Source: Streptomyces tagetis (GTDB taxonomy: Bacteria > Actinomycetota > Actinomycetes > Streptomycetales > Streptomycetaceae). From it: DNA of 64,000 nt. The stretch spans positions 806,001-870,000 of the forward strand of contig NZ_JAGPNL010000002.1 of NCBI RefSeq assembly GCF_018069565.1, in the 5' to 3' direction. Under the pieces are notes generated by a model, which worked only from the letters and a program-made list of their open reading frames with translations, was not told where the DNA came from and did no database searches. Both the position numbers and the translations under genes were made by a program. The number at the start of each line of letters is the position of its first letter. Position 1 is the stretch's first letter. Positions 7,781 through 17,079 of the stretch are shown here, piece after piece.

Positions 7781-9136
7781 GTGCACGACGTACTCGACCC
7801 CCGCGACCTCGTCCCCGACGAGGCGGAACAGCTCGCCCACTCCGGCTACGACGCCCAGGAGCTGCTGGACCGGGCCCGCGCCGCCGCGCTCCGCTCCGAC
7901 CTGGAGGCACTCGCGGAGATCCGCCGGAGCCTGGACGCCCTGCCCCGCCTGCCCGGCTGGTCCTACGACGAGCCCTCCGCCGCCGAGGACGTATGGGCCG
8001 CCCTGCCCGAGGCCCAAGACCCCGCCGGGCCCGTCCCCGACGATGTGCAGGAACGTATCTCCGGGGCCTGGCTGGGCCGCTGCGTGGCGAACACCCTGGG
8101 CAAGCCCGTCGAGGGACTCACCCCCGACGAGGTCCGCCGCTACCTCCGCGCGGCCGGCCAGCACCCCCAGACCGGATACCTCCCGCTGCTGGACCCGCTG
8201 CCCGAAGGCGTCAGCCACCTGCACGAATCGGCCCCCTACTCCGCCGCCGGCCGCTTCGACGCCGTCCCCCGCGACGACGACCTCGACTGGACCATCCTCG
8301 GCCTGCACCTCTTGGAGACCCACGGGAACCGGCTCACCACCGCCGACATCGCCGCGGCATGGCTCGACCGGCTCCCCTTCACCCAGACCTTCACCGCCGA
8401 ACGGGCCGCCTACCGCAACCTCGTCGCCGGGCACCTGCCGCCCGCCACGGCCACCGTCGACAACCCGTACCGGGAGTGGATCGGCGCACTGATCCGCACC
8501 GACATCTACGGCTACGTCCACCCCGGCCGCCCCCGCGCCGCCGCCCGCCTCGCCCTGGACGACGCCGTCCTCTCCCACACCGCCAACGGCCTCTACGGAG
8601 CCATGTGGGCCGCCGGCCTCGTCTCCGCCGCCCTCGTCTGCGACCACGCCACCGACGCCCTCGAAGCCGCCCTCCAGGTGCTTCCGCCCGGCTCCCGCCT
8701 CCACGAGGTCCAGCGCGAACTGCTCGCCCTCGCCGGCCGGGGCGCCGACGCCGACGAGGCCATGGCCTGGATAGACGCCCGGCTCGGCCACTACAACTGG
8801 GTCCACACCCTCAACAACGCGGCCATCATCGCCGCCGCCCTGCTCTGGGGCGAGGGCGACTTCGTCAGCAGCGTCGGCCTGGCGGTCGCCGCCGGACGCG
8901 ACACCGACTCCACCGCCGCCACCGTCGGCAGTGTCGTCGGCGCGCTCCACGGCACCGCGGCCGTCCCCGACCACCTCGTCGCCCCCACCCGGGGCGTCGT
9001 ACGCAGCGCGGTCCGCGGCTTCGACCGCGTCACCGTCACCGAACTCGCCCGGCGCACCGACGCCGTCCGCCGCTCCCTCGCCGGCCCCACGCCGCCGGCC
9101 CCCCGCACCGAACAGGAACAGGAGGTGGCCTCGTGA
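7781..9136 (+). CDS. ADP-ribosylglycohydrolase family protein
   Basis: A 451-residue protein of the ADP-ribosylation/Crystallin J1 fold. Metal-binding motifs are visible: ERISGAWLGRCVANTLGKPVEG early in the domain, RDDDLDWTILGLHLLE (Asp cluster), and GRDTDSTAATVGSVVGALHG near the end (the GxDTD magnesium motif). An extra helical N-terminal region of about 85 residues precedes the domain. GTG 7781 follows AAGGAG. The enzyme probably hydrolyses an N- or O-glycosidic ribose bond in an imported compound. Its stop overlaps the start of the nucleoside hydrolase by 4 bases, so the two are translationally coupled. Confidence 0.88.
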   Translation: MHDVLDPRDLVPDEAEQLAHSGYDAQELLDRARAAALRSDLEALAEIRRSLDALPRLPGWSYDEPSAAEDVWAALPEAQDPAGPVPDDVQERISGAWLGRCVANTLGKPVEGLTPDEVRRYLRAAGQHPQTGYLPLLDPLPEGVSHLHESAPYSAAGRFDAVPRDDDLDWTILGLHLLETHGNRLTTADIAAAWLDRLPFTQTFTAERAAYRNLVAGHLPPATATVDNPYREWIGALIRTDIYGYVHPGRPRAAARLALDDAVLSHTANGLYGAMWAAGLVSAALVCDHATDALEAALQVLPPGSRLHEVQRELLALAGRGADADEAMAWIDARLGHYNWVHTLNNAAIIAAALLWGEGDFVSSVGLAVAAGRDTDSTAATVGSVVGALHGTAAVPDHLVAPTRGVVRSAVRGFDRVTVTELARRTDAVRRSLAGPTPPAPRTEQEQEVAS

Positions 9137-10134
9137 CCACCGCCCGCAGGATCGTCATCGACACCGACCCCGGACTCGGCGAGCCCGGCTCCGACATCGA
9201 CGACGGCCTCGCCATCGCCCTCGCCCTGCGCTCGCCCGAACTGCGCGTGGAAGCCCTCACCGTCGTCAACGGCAACGTCGACGTGGACGCGGGAGTCGAC
9301 GTCGCCCGCCGGCTCACCGACCGCATGGGCGTCCCCGGCCTGCCCGTCCTCCGCGGCGCCGACCGGCCCCTCCTACGCGACATGGCACCCGTCCGCGCCC
9401 TCTTCGACGACGTCCTCACCGACCGCCCCGCCCGCACCGACCCCGCCGATCGGCTCGGGCCCACCGAACCCCGCCACGCCGCCCAGTACCTCGTCGACAT
9501 CACCGCGGCGCACCCCGGCGAGATCAGCGTCGTCGCCATCGGCCCGATGACCAACCTCGCCCTCGCCCTGCGTCTTGACCCCCGGTTCGCCGACAACGTG
9601 GCCGAGATCGTCATGATGGCCGGCTCCGCGACCGGCTACGCCCAGAACATCACCGTCGTCGGCGACTTCAACGCCTACGTCGACCCCGAGGCGCTCGCCA
9701 TGGTCCTGGAGAGCGGGGCACGGCTGCGCATGGTCGGCATCGACCAGACCTCGCAGGTCCGCCTCACCCGCGCCGACGCCGACCGGATGCTCGGCGGCGA
9801 CGACTTCGGGCAGTGGGCCGGCACCTGCGCGCGGGCCTGGATCGACTTCCTCGCCCAGGCGTTCCCGCAGCGCGAGGAGCACCGCGACGCCTGCTTCCTC
9901 CACGACCCGCTGGTCGTCGCCGCCGTCATCGACCCCGACCTCCTGACCTGGGCCGACGCCCATGTCGCCACCGACCCCGCCAGCGAACTCGCCCGCGGCC
10001 TCGTCATCGCCGACCGCGGACTCGCCCTCGCCCCGCCCGCACCCGCCAACGCCACCGTGGCCATCGCCACCGACACCGACGGCTTCGGCCGACTCTTCCT
10101 CGAACGCGTCACCCAGGCCCCGGCCACCGGGTGA
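9133..10134 (+). CDS. nucleoside hydrolase (IUNH family)
   Basis: A 333-residue protein that starts at GTG in a GTGA overlap with the preceding stop. It has the calcium-binding N-terminal motif, slightly expanded (RIVIDTDPGLGEPGSDIDDGLAIALAL; the family norm is DTDPGxDDA). AIGPMTNLALALRLDP, IVMMAGSA and the C-terminal HDPL Asp follow. It should cleave the N-glycosidic bond of a ribonucleoside to base plus ribose. Together with the ADP-ribosylglycohydrolase and the importer it forms a ribosyl-compound utilization operon. Confidence 0.9.
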   Translation: MTTARRIVIDTDPGLGEPGSDIDDGLAIALALRSPELRVEALTVVNGNVDVDAGVDVARRLTDRMGVPGLPVLRGADRPLLRDMAPVRALFDDVLTDRPARTDPADRLGPTEPRHAAQYLVDITAAHPGEISVVAIGPMTNLALALRLDPRFADNVAEIVMMAGSATGYAQNITVVGDFNAYVDPEALAMVLESGARLRMVGIDQTSQVRLTRADADRMLGGDDFGQWAGTCARAWIDFLAQAFPQREEHRDACFLHDPLVVAAVIDPDLLTWADAHVATDPASELARGLVIADRGLALAPPAPANATVAIATDTDGFGRLFLERVTQAPATG

Positions 10135-10370
10135 CCGCACCGTCCACCACCGCCGGGCCCCGCTCACCGAGCGCCCCGCACCGCCCACGACCCTCCGGCC
10201 CCGGCCGCTCAGCGACCACACCGTTCGTCATCGTCCGGCCCCGGCCGCCGAGAGACCACATCGCCCACGACCGTTCGGCCCCGGCCGCCGGGTGACCGCA
10301 ACGTCCAGGAACGTTCGGCCCCTGCCGCCGAGTGACCCGCACCGCCCATGACCGTTCAGAGAGGACCGTC
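10135..10370 (+). repeat. about 60-bp direct repeats in the ABC operon
   Basis: Roughly four imperfect copies of a unit containing CGGCCCCGGCCGCCGAGTGACC and CGCCCACGACCGTTC fill the gap between the nucleoside hydrolase and the solute-binding protein gene. No coding potential is evident. The last copy abuts the ribosome-binding site (AGAGAGGACC). Confidence 0.7.
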
Positions 10371-11768
10371 ATGAAGAACGCCCGCACCCACCACCCCGCC
10401 AGACCCGCCGCCACCGCCCGTCCGGGCCGCCGGCCCCGCCGCCTGGTCGCCACGGCCGCAGCCGCCGCGACCGCGCTGACCCTCCTGATCACCGGCTGCG
10501 GCACCGACTCCTCCCCGGACAGCGCCCGGCCCGAAGGACTCGTGCCCGAAGGCCAGTTGAAGGACCCCACGTCGACGGTGACCATCACCTACGCCGGAGC
10601 CGCCTACTCCGCCGACGACATGAAGCCCGTCCTCGACGCCTTCCACAAGGCCCACCCCACCATCAAGGTCGACTACCAGTCGGTCCCCTTCGACCAGTTC
10701 AACAGCGTGCTCAGCACCCGGCTCAGCCGCCGCGACGCCACCCTCGACCTCTTCGACGTCGACATGCCCCGCACCGACGCCTACCAGGCCCGCGGCTGGC
10801 TGACCGACCTCAGCGCCGCCTTCCCCGACCTCGCCACACGGGTCGACCCCGCCTCGCTGGACGCCGCCACCAACGACGGCAAGCTGGTCGCTCTCCCGTA
10901 CCAGACCTCCAGCCAACTCCTCTACTACAACAAGAAGCTCCTGAAGAAGGCCGGCGTCTCCTTCCCGTCCCAGAAGGCCGAGGACCGGATGACCTGGGAA
11001 CAGGTCACCGCCGACGCCCGCACCGCCCAGAAGGACGGCGGCGCCAAGTGGGGCCTGCTCTTCGACCAGGTCAACCGCTACTACCAGCTCCAGCCGCTGG
11101 CCGAGAGCCTCGGCGGCGGATCGGGCGTCACCGGCAAGGACAGCCTCACCGCCGACCTGACCAACGACGGCTGGACCAAGGCCATGACCTGGTACGGCTC
11201 CCTCTACCAGGACAAGATCTCGCCGCGCGGCGTGCCCGTGGCCCAGACCCCGGAGACCTTCGCCGCCGGTGACGTCGCCTTCTTCCCCGGCGGACCGTGG
11301 TGGGCCACCCGGTTCACCGACGAGAAGGACCTCGACTTCGGCGTCGCCCCCTACCCGTACTTCGAGGGCGGCAAGCCCGCCACCCCGACCGGCGGCTGGT
11401 CGCTCGGTCTCAACCCCGCCAGCAAGAAGGCCCAGGCCGCCCAGATCTTCATGAAGTTCATGGCCCTGGACAAGGGCGGCTACGCCCAGTACATGTCCGG
11501 CCTGGCCGTGCCCCCGTCCAACACCGCCGGTACCGAGACCTTCTACTCCCAGCCGGTCTTCAAGGACCCGCGGATGGCCGGAGCCGTCGAACTGACCGCG
11601 CACGAACTCGCCCACACGGCCGTCCTGCGCGCCCGCACCCCCGGTTACGTCGAGTTCGAGGACGCCCTCGGCCGCGCCTTCGAGGACATCGCCAACGGCA
11701 CCGCCCCCGGCACCGCCCTCACCTCCGCCACCAAGGCCGTCGACCAGGCGTGGGCCAAGTACCGGTAG
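10371..11768 (+). CDS. ABC transporter extracellular solute-binding lipoprotein (family 1)
   Basis: A 465-residue sugar-type binding protein. A long basic N-region (RPGRRPRR) precedes a hydrophobic helix and the lipobox LLITGC at about residue 43, so it is lipid-anchored on the outer face. The mature part shows the family 1 pattern: VTITYAGAAYSADDMKPVLDAFHKAHP near the start, LPYQTSSQLLYYNKKLLKKAG, and FFPGGPWWATRF. I took ATG 10371, preceded by AGAGAGGACCGTC. It feeds the two permeases downstream. No ATPase gene is present, as is usual where a shared MsiK-type ATPase is used. Repeat-rich spacers lie on both sides. Confidence 0.92.
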   Translation: MKNARTHHPARPAATARPGRRPRRLVATAAAAATALTLLITGCGTDSSPDSARPEGLVPEGQLKDPTSTVTITYAGAAYSADDMKPVLDAFHKAHPTIKVDYQSVPFDQFNSVLSTRLSRRDATLDLFDVDMPRTDAYQARGWLTDLSAAFPDLATRVDPASLDAATNDGKLVALPYQTSSQLLYYNKKLLKKAGVSFPSQKAEDRMTWEQVTADARTAQKDGGAKWGLLFDQVNRYYQLQPLAESLGGGSGVTGKDSLTADLTNDGWTKAMTWYGSLYQDKISPRGVPVAQTPETFAAGDVAFFPGGPWWATRFTDEKDLDFGVAPYPYFEGGKPATPTGGWSLGLNPASKKAQAAQIFMKFMALDKGGYAQYMSGLAVPPSNTAGTETFYSQPVFKDPRMAGAVELTAHELAHTAVLRARTPGYVEFEDALGRAFEDIANGTAPGTALTSATKAVDQAWAKYR

Positions 11769-12024
11769 TCACCACCCGGTTCGTTCCGTCGGCCACCGCC
11801 CCCGTTCCGTCCCGTCGGCCACCGCCCCGGCCGCCGGGACCCCGGGACGACGGCCGCCGGGACACCGAAACAACGGCCGCCGGGACTCCGGGACGACGCC
11901 CGCCCGGACCCCGGGACCCCGGGACCCCGGCCGCCCGGACCCCGGGACCCCGCCCCGCGCCCTCGCCGTACCGCACCGACCGGCCCGGAGACCCGCTCCG
12001 GGCCGGTGGAGGGACACCACCGCC
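11769..12024 (+). repeat. short tandem repeats between binding protein and permease genes
   Basis: The gap consists of iterated GGCCGCCGGGACYCCGGGACGAC-like units (about 11859-11960), preceded by two CCGTTCCGTCCCGTCGGCCACCGCC-like copies. No coding potential is seen. As RNA these C/G-rich repeats could fold and reduce read-through into the permease genes. Confidence 0.65.
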
Positions 12025-13002
12025 ATGAGCCCCACCCCCGCCACATCCGACACCACCCGCACCACGTCCGGCCCCTCCGCACCCCGGCGCCGGCTCGCCC
12101 GCGGCACCCCGGACCAGACCCGGCGCCGCCGGCGCACCCTGCGCGACGCCACCACCGCCGCCCTCTTCCTGCTGCCCGCCCTCATCCTCATCGCCGTCCT
12201 GCGCCTGGTCCCCGTGGTCCAGGCCGCGTCCGACGCCACCCACAGCAGCCTTCCCGGCAGCGCCCTGCCGCCCCAGTGGGTGGGCCTCGACAACTTCACG
12301 GCGCTGTGGCACTCCGACACGTTCTGGACCTCGGTCCAGCAGACGCTGCTCTTCAACGTCATCGTCAACCCGCTCCAGATCGCCATCGCCCTCGCCCTCG
12401 CGGTCCTGCTCACCCAGAACCTCCCGGCCTCCGGCCTCTGGCGCACCCTCGTCTTCCTGCCCGCCGCCGTCCCCATGACCGGCTCCGCCGTCGTCTGGGG
12501 CATCGGCCTGCGGCCGGACGGCCCCGTCAACGCCGTCCTCGGCACCGTCGGCATCGATCAGCAGCCCTTCCTGACCAGCCCCCACCAGGTCATCGCCAGC
12601 CTCATCCTGATCGCGAGCTGGATCGGCGTCGGCTACTGGATGATCTTCCTGATCGCCGGGCTCAACGACATCCCCCAGGTCTACTACGAGGCCGCCAGGG
12701 TCGACGGCGCAGGGCCGCTCAGACGCTTCTGGTCCATCACCCTGCCCCAGTTGCGCCGGCCCCTGCTCTTCGTCCTCGTCGCCGACACCGTCTCCAACTT
12801 CGTCCTCTTCGCCCCCATCCAGATCCTCACCAACGGAGGCCCCGAACGCCGGACCAGCTTCCTGATGTACGACATCTTCCACAACAGCTTCGAACTGGCC
12901 GACCCGCACACCGCCGCGGCCGAACTGCTCGTCCTGCTCGCCCTCATGATCGCCATCGTCGCGGTCCAGTTCCGGCTGCTGGGCGAGGCGGAGGATCGAT
13001 GA
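12025..13002 (+). CDS. ABC transporter permease (MalF type)
   Basis: A 325-residue integral membrane protein with six predicted helices, the first at about residues 50-72 (AALFLLPALILIAVLRLVPVV). The EAA cytoplasmic loop that contacts the ATPase is clear: YYEAARVDGAGPLRRFWSITLPQLRRP. A Pro/Arg-rich N-terminal tail precedes the membrane part. Its stop overlaps the start of the next permease by 4 bases (ATGA). Confidence 0.93.
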   Translation: MSPTPATSDTTRTTSGPSAPRRRLARGTPDQTRRRRRTLRDATTAALFLLPALILIAVLRLVPVVQAASDATHSSLPGSALPPQWVGLDNFTALWHSDTFWTSVQQTLLFNVIVNPLQIAIALALAVLLTQNLPASGLWRTLVFLPAAVPMTGSAVVWGIGLRPDGPVNAVLGTVGIDQQPFLTSPHQVIASLILIASWIGVGYWMIFLIAGLNDIPQVYYEAARVDGAGPLRRFWSITLPQLRRPLLFVLVADTVSNFVLFAPIQILTNGGPERRTSFLMYDIFHNSFELADPHTAAAELLVLLALMIAIVAVQFRLLGEAEDR

Positions 13003-13856
13003 ACACGCACCGCACACCCACCCCGCGCGCCCGCCTCGGCCGCGTCCTGCTCACCACGCTCGCCGTCCTCACCGCCCTGGCCTTCCTGCTCCCCGTGCTC
13101 TGGCTGATCGCCAGTACCTTCCGCACCTCCACGCAGACCTTCGCCGACAGCGGTTCCATCGGCTGGCACACGCTCTGGCCCCGCGACTTCACCCTCGACA
13201 ACCTCGCCTCCGCCTGGGACAACGGCTTCGCCCGCAACCTCGCCAACTCGGTGATCGTCGCCGCCGTGACCGTCGTGGCCGGCATCGGCATCAGCGCCCT
13301 CGCCGCCTTCTCCCTCGCCGTGATCGACTTCCCGGGACGCAAACTGGTCTTCGGCCTGGTCGTCCTGAGCTTCCTGGTGCCCTTCGAGGCGATCGCGATC
13401 CCCCTCGCCCGCACCTTCAGCGACTGGAACCTCACCAACACCATCACCGCCCTCGTCCTGCCCGGCCTCGGCAACGGACTCGCCGTGTTCATCCTGCGCC
13501 AGTTCTTCCTCGGCATCCCCGGCGAACTCGTCGAGGCCGCCCGCATGGACGGCGCCGGCTGGCTGCGCATCTTCGCCCGCATCCACCTGCCGCTGGCCCG
13601 CCCGGCCCTGATCGGCACCGGACTGATCCTCTTCCTCTTCCAGTGGCAGGCGTACCTGTGGCCGATCCTGGTGACCACCAACGACCGCGACGACCTCGCC
13701 CCGGTGTCCATCGCCAAGACCTTCAACGCCTTCAGCACCGACTACGGCCGCGTCTTCGCCGAGACCGCCGTCCTGGCCGTCATCCCCGCGATCATCCTCC
13801 TCGCCCTCCAGCGCCACTTCGTCACCTCCATCGCCTCCACGGGCAGCAAGGACTGA
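12999..13856 (+). CDS. ABC transporter permease (MalG type)
   Basis: A 285-residue permease with six helices, the first LLTTLAVLTALAFLLPVLWLIAST. The EAA loop reads LVEAARMDGAGWLRIFARIHLPLARPAL. It starts at the ATG of an ATGA overlap with the MalF-type gene, so the two subunits should be made in equal amounts. The LacI-regulated operon ends here, with no ATPase gene. Confidence 0.93.
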   Translation: MNTHRTPTPRARLGRVLLTTLAVLTALAFLLPVLWLIASTFRTSTQTFADSGSIGWHTLWPRDFTLDNLASAWDNGFARNLANSVIVAAVTVVAGIGISALAAFSLAVIDFPGRKLVFGLVVLSFLVPFEAIAIPLARTFSDWNLTNTITALVLPGLGNGLAVFILRQFFLGIPGELVEAARMDGAGWLRIFARIHLPLARPALIGTGLILFLFQWQAYLWPILVTTNDRDDLAPVSIAKTFNAFSTDYGRVFAETAVLAVIPAIILLALQRHFVTSIASTGSKD

Positions 13857-14031
13857 CCGGGGCGGGAGACGACGCCGACCCGGCCCGGGCGTGCGCGAAC
13901 TCCTCAGTGCGCGTGCGCGATCGGGGGAGTACGACCGCACGCCTGTTCCTACCGTGAACGGCACGCCCGACGAGCGGCCCCGCCCGCCGCGAGCGTCCCC
14001 ATCACCGGCGTAGGAACTCCGAGGTGCTCCG

Positions 14032-15543
14032 ATGACCGTCCTTCCCGCCGAGGCCACCCGGCCCGGCACCTGCGCGGACCCCGACCTTGCGGCGGTACTG
14101 GACAGGGTCGCGCGGATCGTGGGCACCGACGGGGTCACCCTCCCCGCCGAGGAGACGAACGGCACCGAGGCGGGCCCCCTCGGACCCAACGCCGGTACGT
14201 ACCGGTCGCGGCGCCTCCACGCAGTCGTACGCCCCCGGACGGCCGAGGAAGTACGCCGCGTCGTGGAGTCCTTCGCCGACGGACGCACCGCCGCCCGCCT
14301 GCACACCCACAGCACCGGCGGCAACTGGGGACTCGGCTCGCGCGAACCGGCGCAGGACGGTGCGGTCGTCCTCGACCTGCGCGGCCTGGACCGCGTACGG
14401 GACATCGACGTCGCCGCGGGCTGGGCGGTCCTGGAGCCCGGCGTGACCCAGGCCCGGCTCGCCAGGCTCCTGCGGGGCACCGAACGCATGCTGAACGTCA
14501 CCGCCTCCTCCGCGCACACCAGCGTCGTCGGCAACGCCCTCGACCGCGGAGTGGGCCTGCGCCACCAGCGCGTCGAGGACCTCACCGGCCTGGAGATCGT
14601 CCTGCCCAACGGCGAGCTGATCCGCGTCGGCTGGTGGCCCGAACCCGGCCGCCCCACCCCGGTGTACACCCACGGGCTGGGCCCCTCACTGGTGCAGCTC
14701 TTCGTCCAGTCCAGCCTCGGCGTGGTCACCGCGGCCACCGTCCGGCTGCTGCCGAGACCGGACGCGCTGCGCGTGATCCGGCTCAACTTCGGCCCCGACA
14801 CCGTCGAATCCGCCACCGCCGAGATCCGCCGCTGGGTGAGCCAGGGCCTGACCCGCGGCGTGGTCAAGATCTACAACGAGGCCGCCGCGAAGGCGTACGG
14901 CAGCCCGCCCGGCCAGTACCTGGCCCATGTGTGCGTCGACGGAACCCCCGAGGCCGTGGACGCCCTCAGCGGCATCGTCACCGTCGAAGCCGTGACGTCC
15001 GGCCTCTTCAGCGCCGTCTCCGACACCGACGCCGGCGACCCGGCGGCCGACAACCACGACATCGCCGTACGCGTCGAACGCGCCTACGCCGGCGATCCCG
15101 ACCCGACGGACACCCTGTTCGAGGCGAAGACGGGTCACCCGGCCGCCCGGCTGGACGAGGAGGGCGGCTTCCTCTTCTTCCTCCCCCTGGTGCCCTTCAC
15201 CGGCCCGGCCCTGGCACGGGCGCACCACCTCATCGAGCAGGTACGCGCCGAGACCGGCACACGGTGCGGCGCCACCTTCAACGCGCTCGACGCCGACCTC
15301 GTCGACTGCGTCGTGACGATGAGGTTCCCCCGCACGGAAACGGAGGCCGACCGCGCCCACCGCACCCTCGACCGGCTCTACGAACTCTTCACGGCCGAGG
15401 GCTTCCTCCCGTACCGCCTCGACATCGAGCACACCGAGTGGGCCGACCGGCTCACCCCGGGCACCGGCGCCCGGGACTTCGCCCGGTTCCTGAAGACCGC
15501 CGTCGACCCCCACCGGATCATCGCCCCGGGCCGCTACGCCTGA
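14032..15543 (+). CDS. FAD-linked oxidase, vanillyl-alcohol-oxidase/4-cresol-dehydrogenase type
   Basis: A 503-residue flavoprotein. The PP-loop FAD domain is evident: VVRPRTAEEVRRVVESF, THSTGGNWGLGSRE, VRDIDVAAGWAVLEPGVTQARLARLL, then HTSVVGNALDRGVGLRHQRVEDLTGLEIVLPNGE, which closely resembles the 4-cresol dehydrogenase/VAO subfamily. The C-terminus ends in VDPHRIIAPGRY, the usual VAO-type tail. These enzymes oxidize para-substituted phenols. The ATG is preceded by a weak GGAACTCCGAGG. The acyl-CoA-dehydrogenase-like gene follows on the same strand, possibly as a two-gene oxidative unit. Confidence 0.85.
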   Translation: MTVLPAEATRPGTCADPDLAAVLDRVARIVGTDGVTLPAEETNGTEAGPLGPNAGTYRSRRLHAVVRPRTAEEVRRVVESFADGRTAARLHTHSTGGNWGLGSREPAQDGAVVLDLRGLDRVRDIDVAAGWAVLEPGVTQARLARLLRGTERMLNVTASSAHTSVVGNALDRGVGLRHQRVEDLTGLEIVLPNGELIRVGWWPEPGRPTPVYTHGLGPSLVQLFVQSSLGVVTAATVRLLPRPDALRVIRLNFGPDTVESATAEIRRWVSQGLTRGVVKIYNEAAAKAYGSPPGQYLAHVCVDGTPEAVDALSGIVTVEAVTSGLFSAVSDTDAGDPAADNHDIAVRVERAYAGDPDPTDTLFEAKTGHPAARLDEEGGFLFFLPLVPFTGPALARAHHLIEQVRAETGTRCGATFNALDADLVDCVVTMRFPRTETEADRAHRTLDRLYELFTAEGFLPYRLDIEHTEWADRLTPGTGARDFARFLKTAVDPHRIIAPGRYA

Positions 15544-15693
15544 GCACGGGGCGCCCGGTGGGCGCGACGGGACCACGGAGCCGGAGAAACCGGAGCAACG
15601 CGGGCCGCACCACCACGACATGACCCCCGACACCGCTCACAGCGCCCACACCGCCCCGCCCCTCTCACACACCGCACGCTGGGAGAGCGCCAC

Positions 15694-16905
15694 ATGAGCC
15701 TCATCGACATACCCCACTTCCTCTCCACCACCCGGGAGAACCAACTCACCGCGGAGGAGATCCTCGCCCGCTGCCGCGCCCTCGCGCCCAGGCTGCGGGA
15801 GCGCGCCGAAGACATCGAGGAACAGCGGCAGTTACCCCCCGACATCGTCGAACTGCTGCGGGGCACCGGCGTCTTCCGCATGGCCGTGCCCAAGGCATGG
15901 GGAGGCCCCGAACTCGACGCCGTCCAGCAGACGGAAGTCATCGAGGCCCTCGCCACCGGAGACGCCTCCACCGCCTGGTGCGCCATGATCGGGATGGACA
16001 CCCCGGTCTACGCCGGCTTCCTCCGCGAGGACGTCGCCCGCCGGCTCCTCGCCGACCCCGACACCGTCACCGCCGGGGCCATCATGCCGATGGGACGCGC
16101 CGAACGGACGCCCGGCGGCTACCGGGTGACCGGACAGTGGCACTTCGGCAGCGGCATCACCCACAGCACCTGGGTGGTCGGCGGCGTCCTCGTCACCCGC
16201 GACGGCGAACCCGAGCCCGGCCCGCCCGGCACACCGGGCAACTGGCGCGTCATCGTTGCCCCCGTCGAGGACTTCCGGGTCCAGGACACCTGGTACACCA
16301 CGGGCCTGGCCGGCACCGGCAGCCGGGACTACCGCGCGGAGAACCTGTACGTCCCCGAGGAGTACACGTTCAGCTTCGCCGCCCCCCGGGTCACCGGCGC
16401 CGCCGCCACCCCCGACGCCGTACTGCGCAACATGCCCGGCGTCCCGCTCGGCGTGGCCCGCGCCGCGATCGACCACATCCGCCTGATGGCCACCCTCCGC
16501 GTCGACCGTGCCAGTCAGTCGCCCTGGGCGGAGGACTACCGGGTGCAGACGGTCATCGCCCGTTCCGAGATGCGGCTGTCGGCCGCCCGGTACGCCGTCT
16601 ACGGCAGCCTGCGCGAGCAGTGGGAGATCCTGGAGGCCGGCGACACCCCCACCGCCGACGAACAGGTGGCCACCGTGCTGGCCCGGGTCAACGCCTTCCG
16701 CACCGCGCGCTCCGTGGTCACCGAGCTGTTCGACCTCGCCGCGACCAGTGCCGTCTACCGGCCCTCGGTGCTCGACCGCTGGCTGCGCGACCTCACCACC
16801 ATGTGCCAGCACGTCATGGCCCAGGACCAGGTCGTCCAGTCCGCGGGCGCCCGTCTGCTGGGGGGCACCCCGCAGAACCCGTACAGCGTGGGCATCGTTC
16901 CCTGA
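15694..16905 (+). CDS. acyl-CoA-dehydrogenase-fold flavoprotein (group D monooxygenase-like)
   Basis: A 403-residue protein: N-terminal helical domain (ARCRALAPRLRERAEDIEEQRQLPPDIVELLRGTGVFRMAVPKAWGG), central beta domain (YRVTGQWHFGSGITHSTWVVGG), and a C-terminal helical domain of the Acyl-CoA_dh_2 type (AYAVYGSLREQWEILEAGD). This layout is shared by flavin-dependent monooxygenases such as HsaA/HpaB relatives that need a separate reductase. Codon 47 (15832-15834) is TTA, the rare leucine codon read by the bldA tRNA, so expression is likely restricted to late growth. The substrate is unknown; a link to the upstream VAO-type oxidase is inferred from proximity. Confidence 0.8.
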   Translation: MSLIDIPHFLSTTRENQLTAEEILARCRALAPRLRERAEDIEEQRQLPPDIVELLRGTGVFRMAVPKAWGGPELDAVQQTEVIEALATGDASTAWCAMIGMDTPVYAGFLREDVARRLLADPDTVTAGAIMPMGRAERTPGGYRVTGQWHFGSGITHSTWVVGGVLVTRDGEPEPGPPGTPGNWRVIVAPVEDFRVQDTWYTTGLAGTGSRDYRAENLYVPEEYTFSFAAPRVTGAAATPDAVLRNMPGVPLGVARAAIDHIRLMATLRVDRASQSPWAEDYRVQTVIARSEMRLSAARYAVYGSLREQWEILEAGDTPTADEQVATVLARVNAFRTARSVVTELFDLAATSAVYRPSVLDRWLRDLTTMCQHVMAQDQVVQSAGARLLGGTPQNPYSVGIVP

Positions 16906-16972
16906 GGGCGCGTCAGCCCTCAGGGGCCCTTCAGCTCTGAGGTGGCCCTTCAGCCCTGGGGCCCTTCAGGCG
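16906..16972. repeat. short CCCTTCAG-type repeats after the flavoprotein gene
   Basis: Four GCCCTTCAG/GCCCTCAGG-like units in a 67-base stretch between convergent genes. It may act as a transcription terminator region; no single strong hairpin is obvious. Confidence 0.35.
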
Positions 16973-17079
16973 ACCGAGGTTCACAACACGACTGCGGCCC
17001 ACCACAAGGACAAGACACCGGGTGGGGGTCTGTGTGGCGGGCCGCTGTCGTGGCCGTGAATCCGGCCGGTGGCTGTCGG

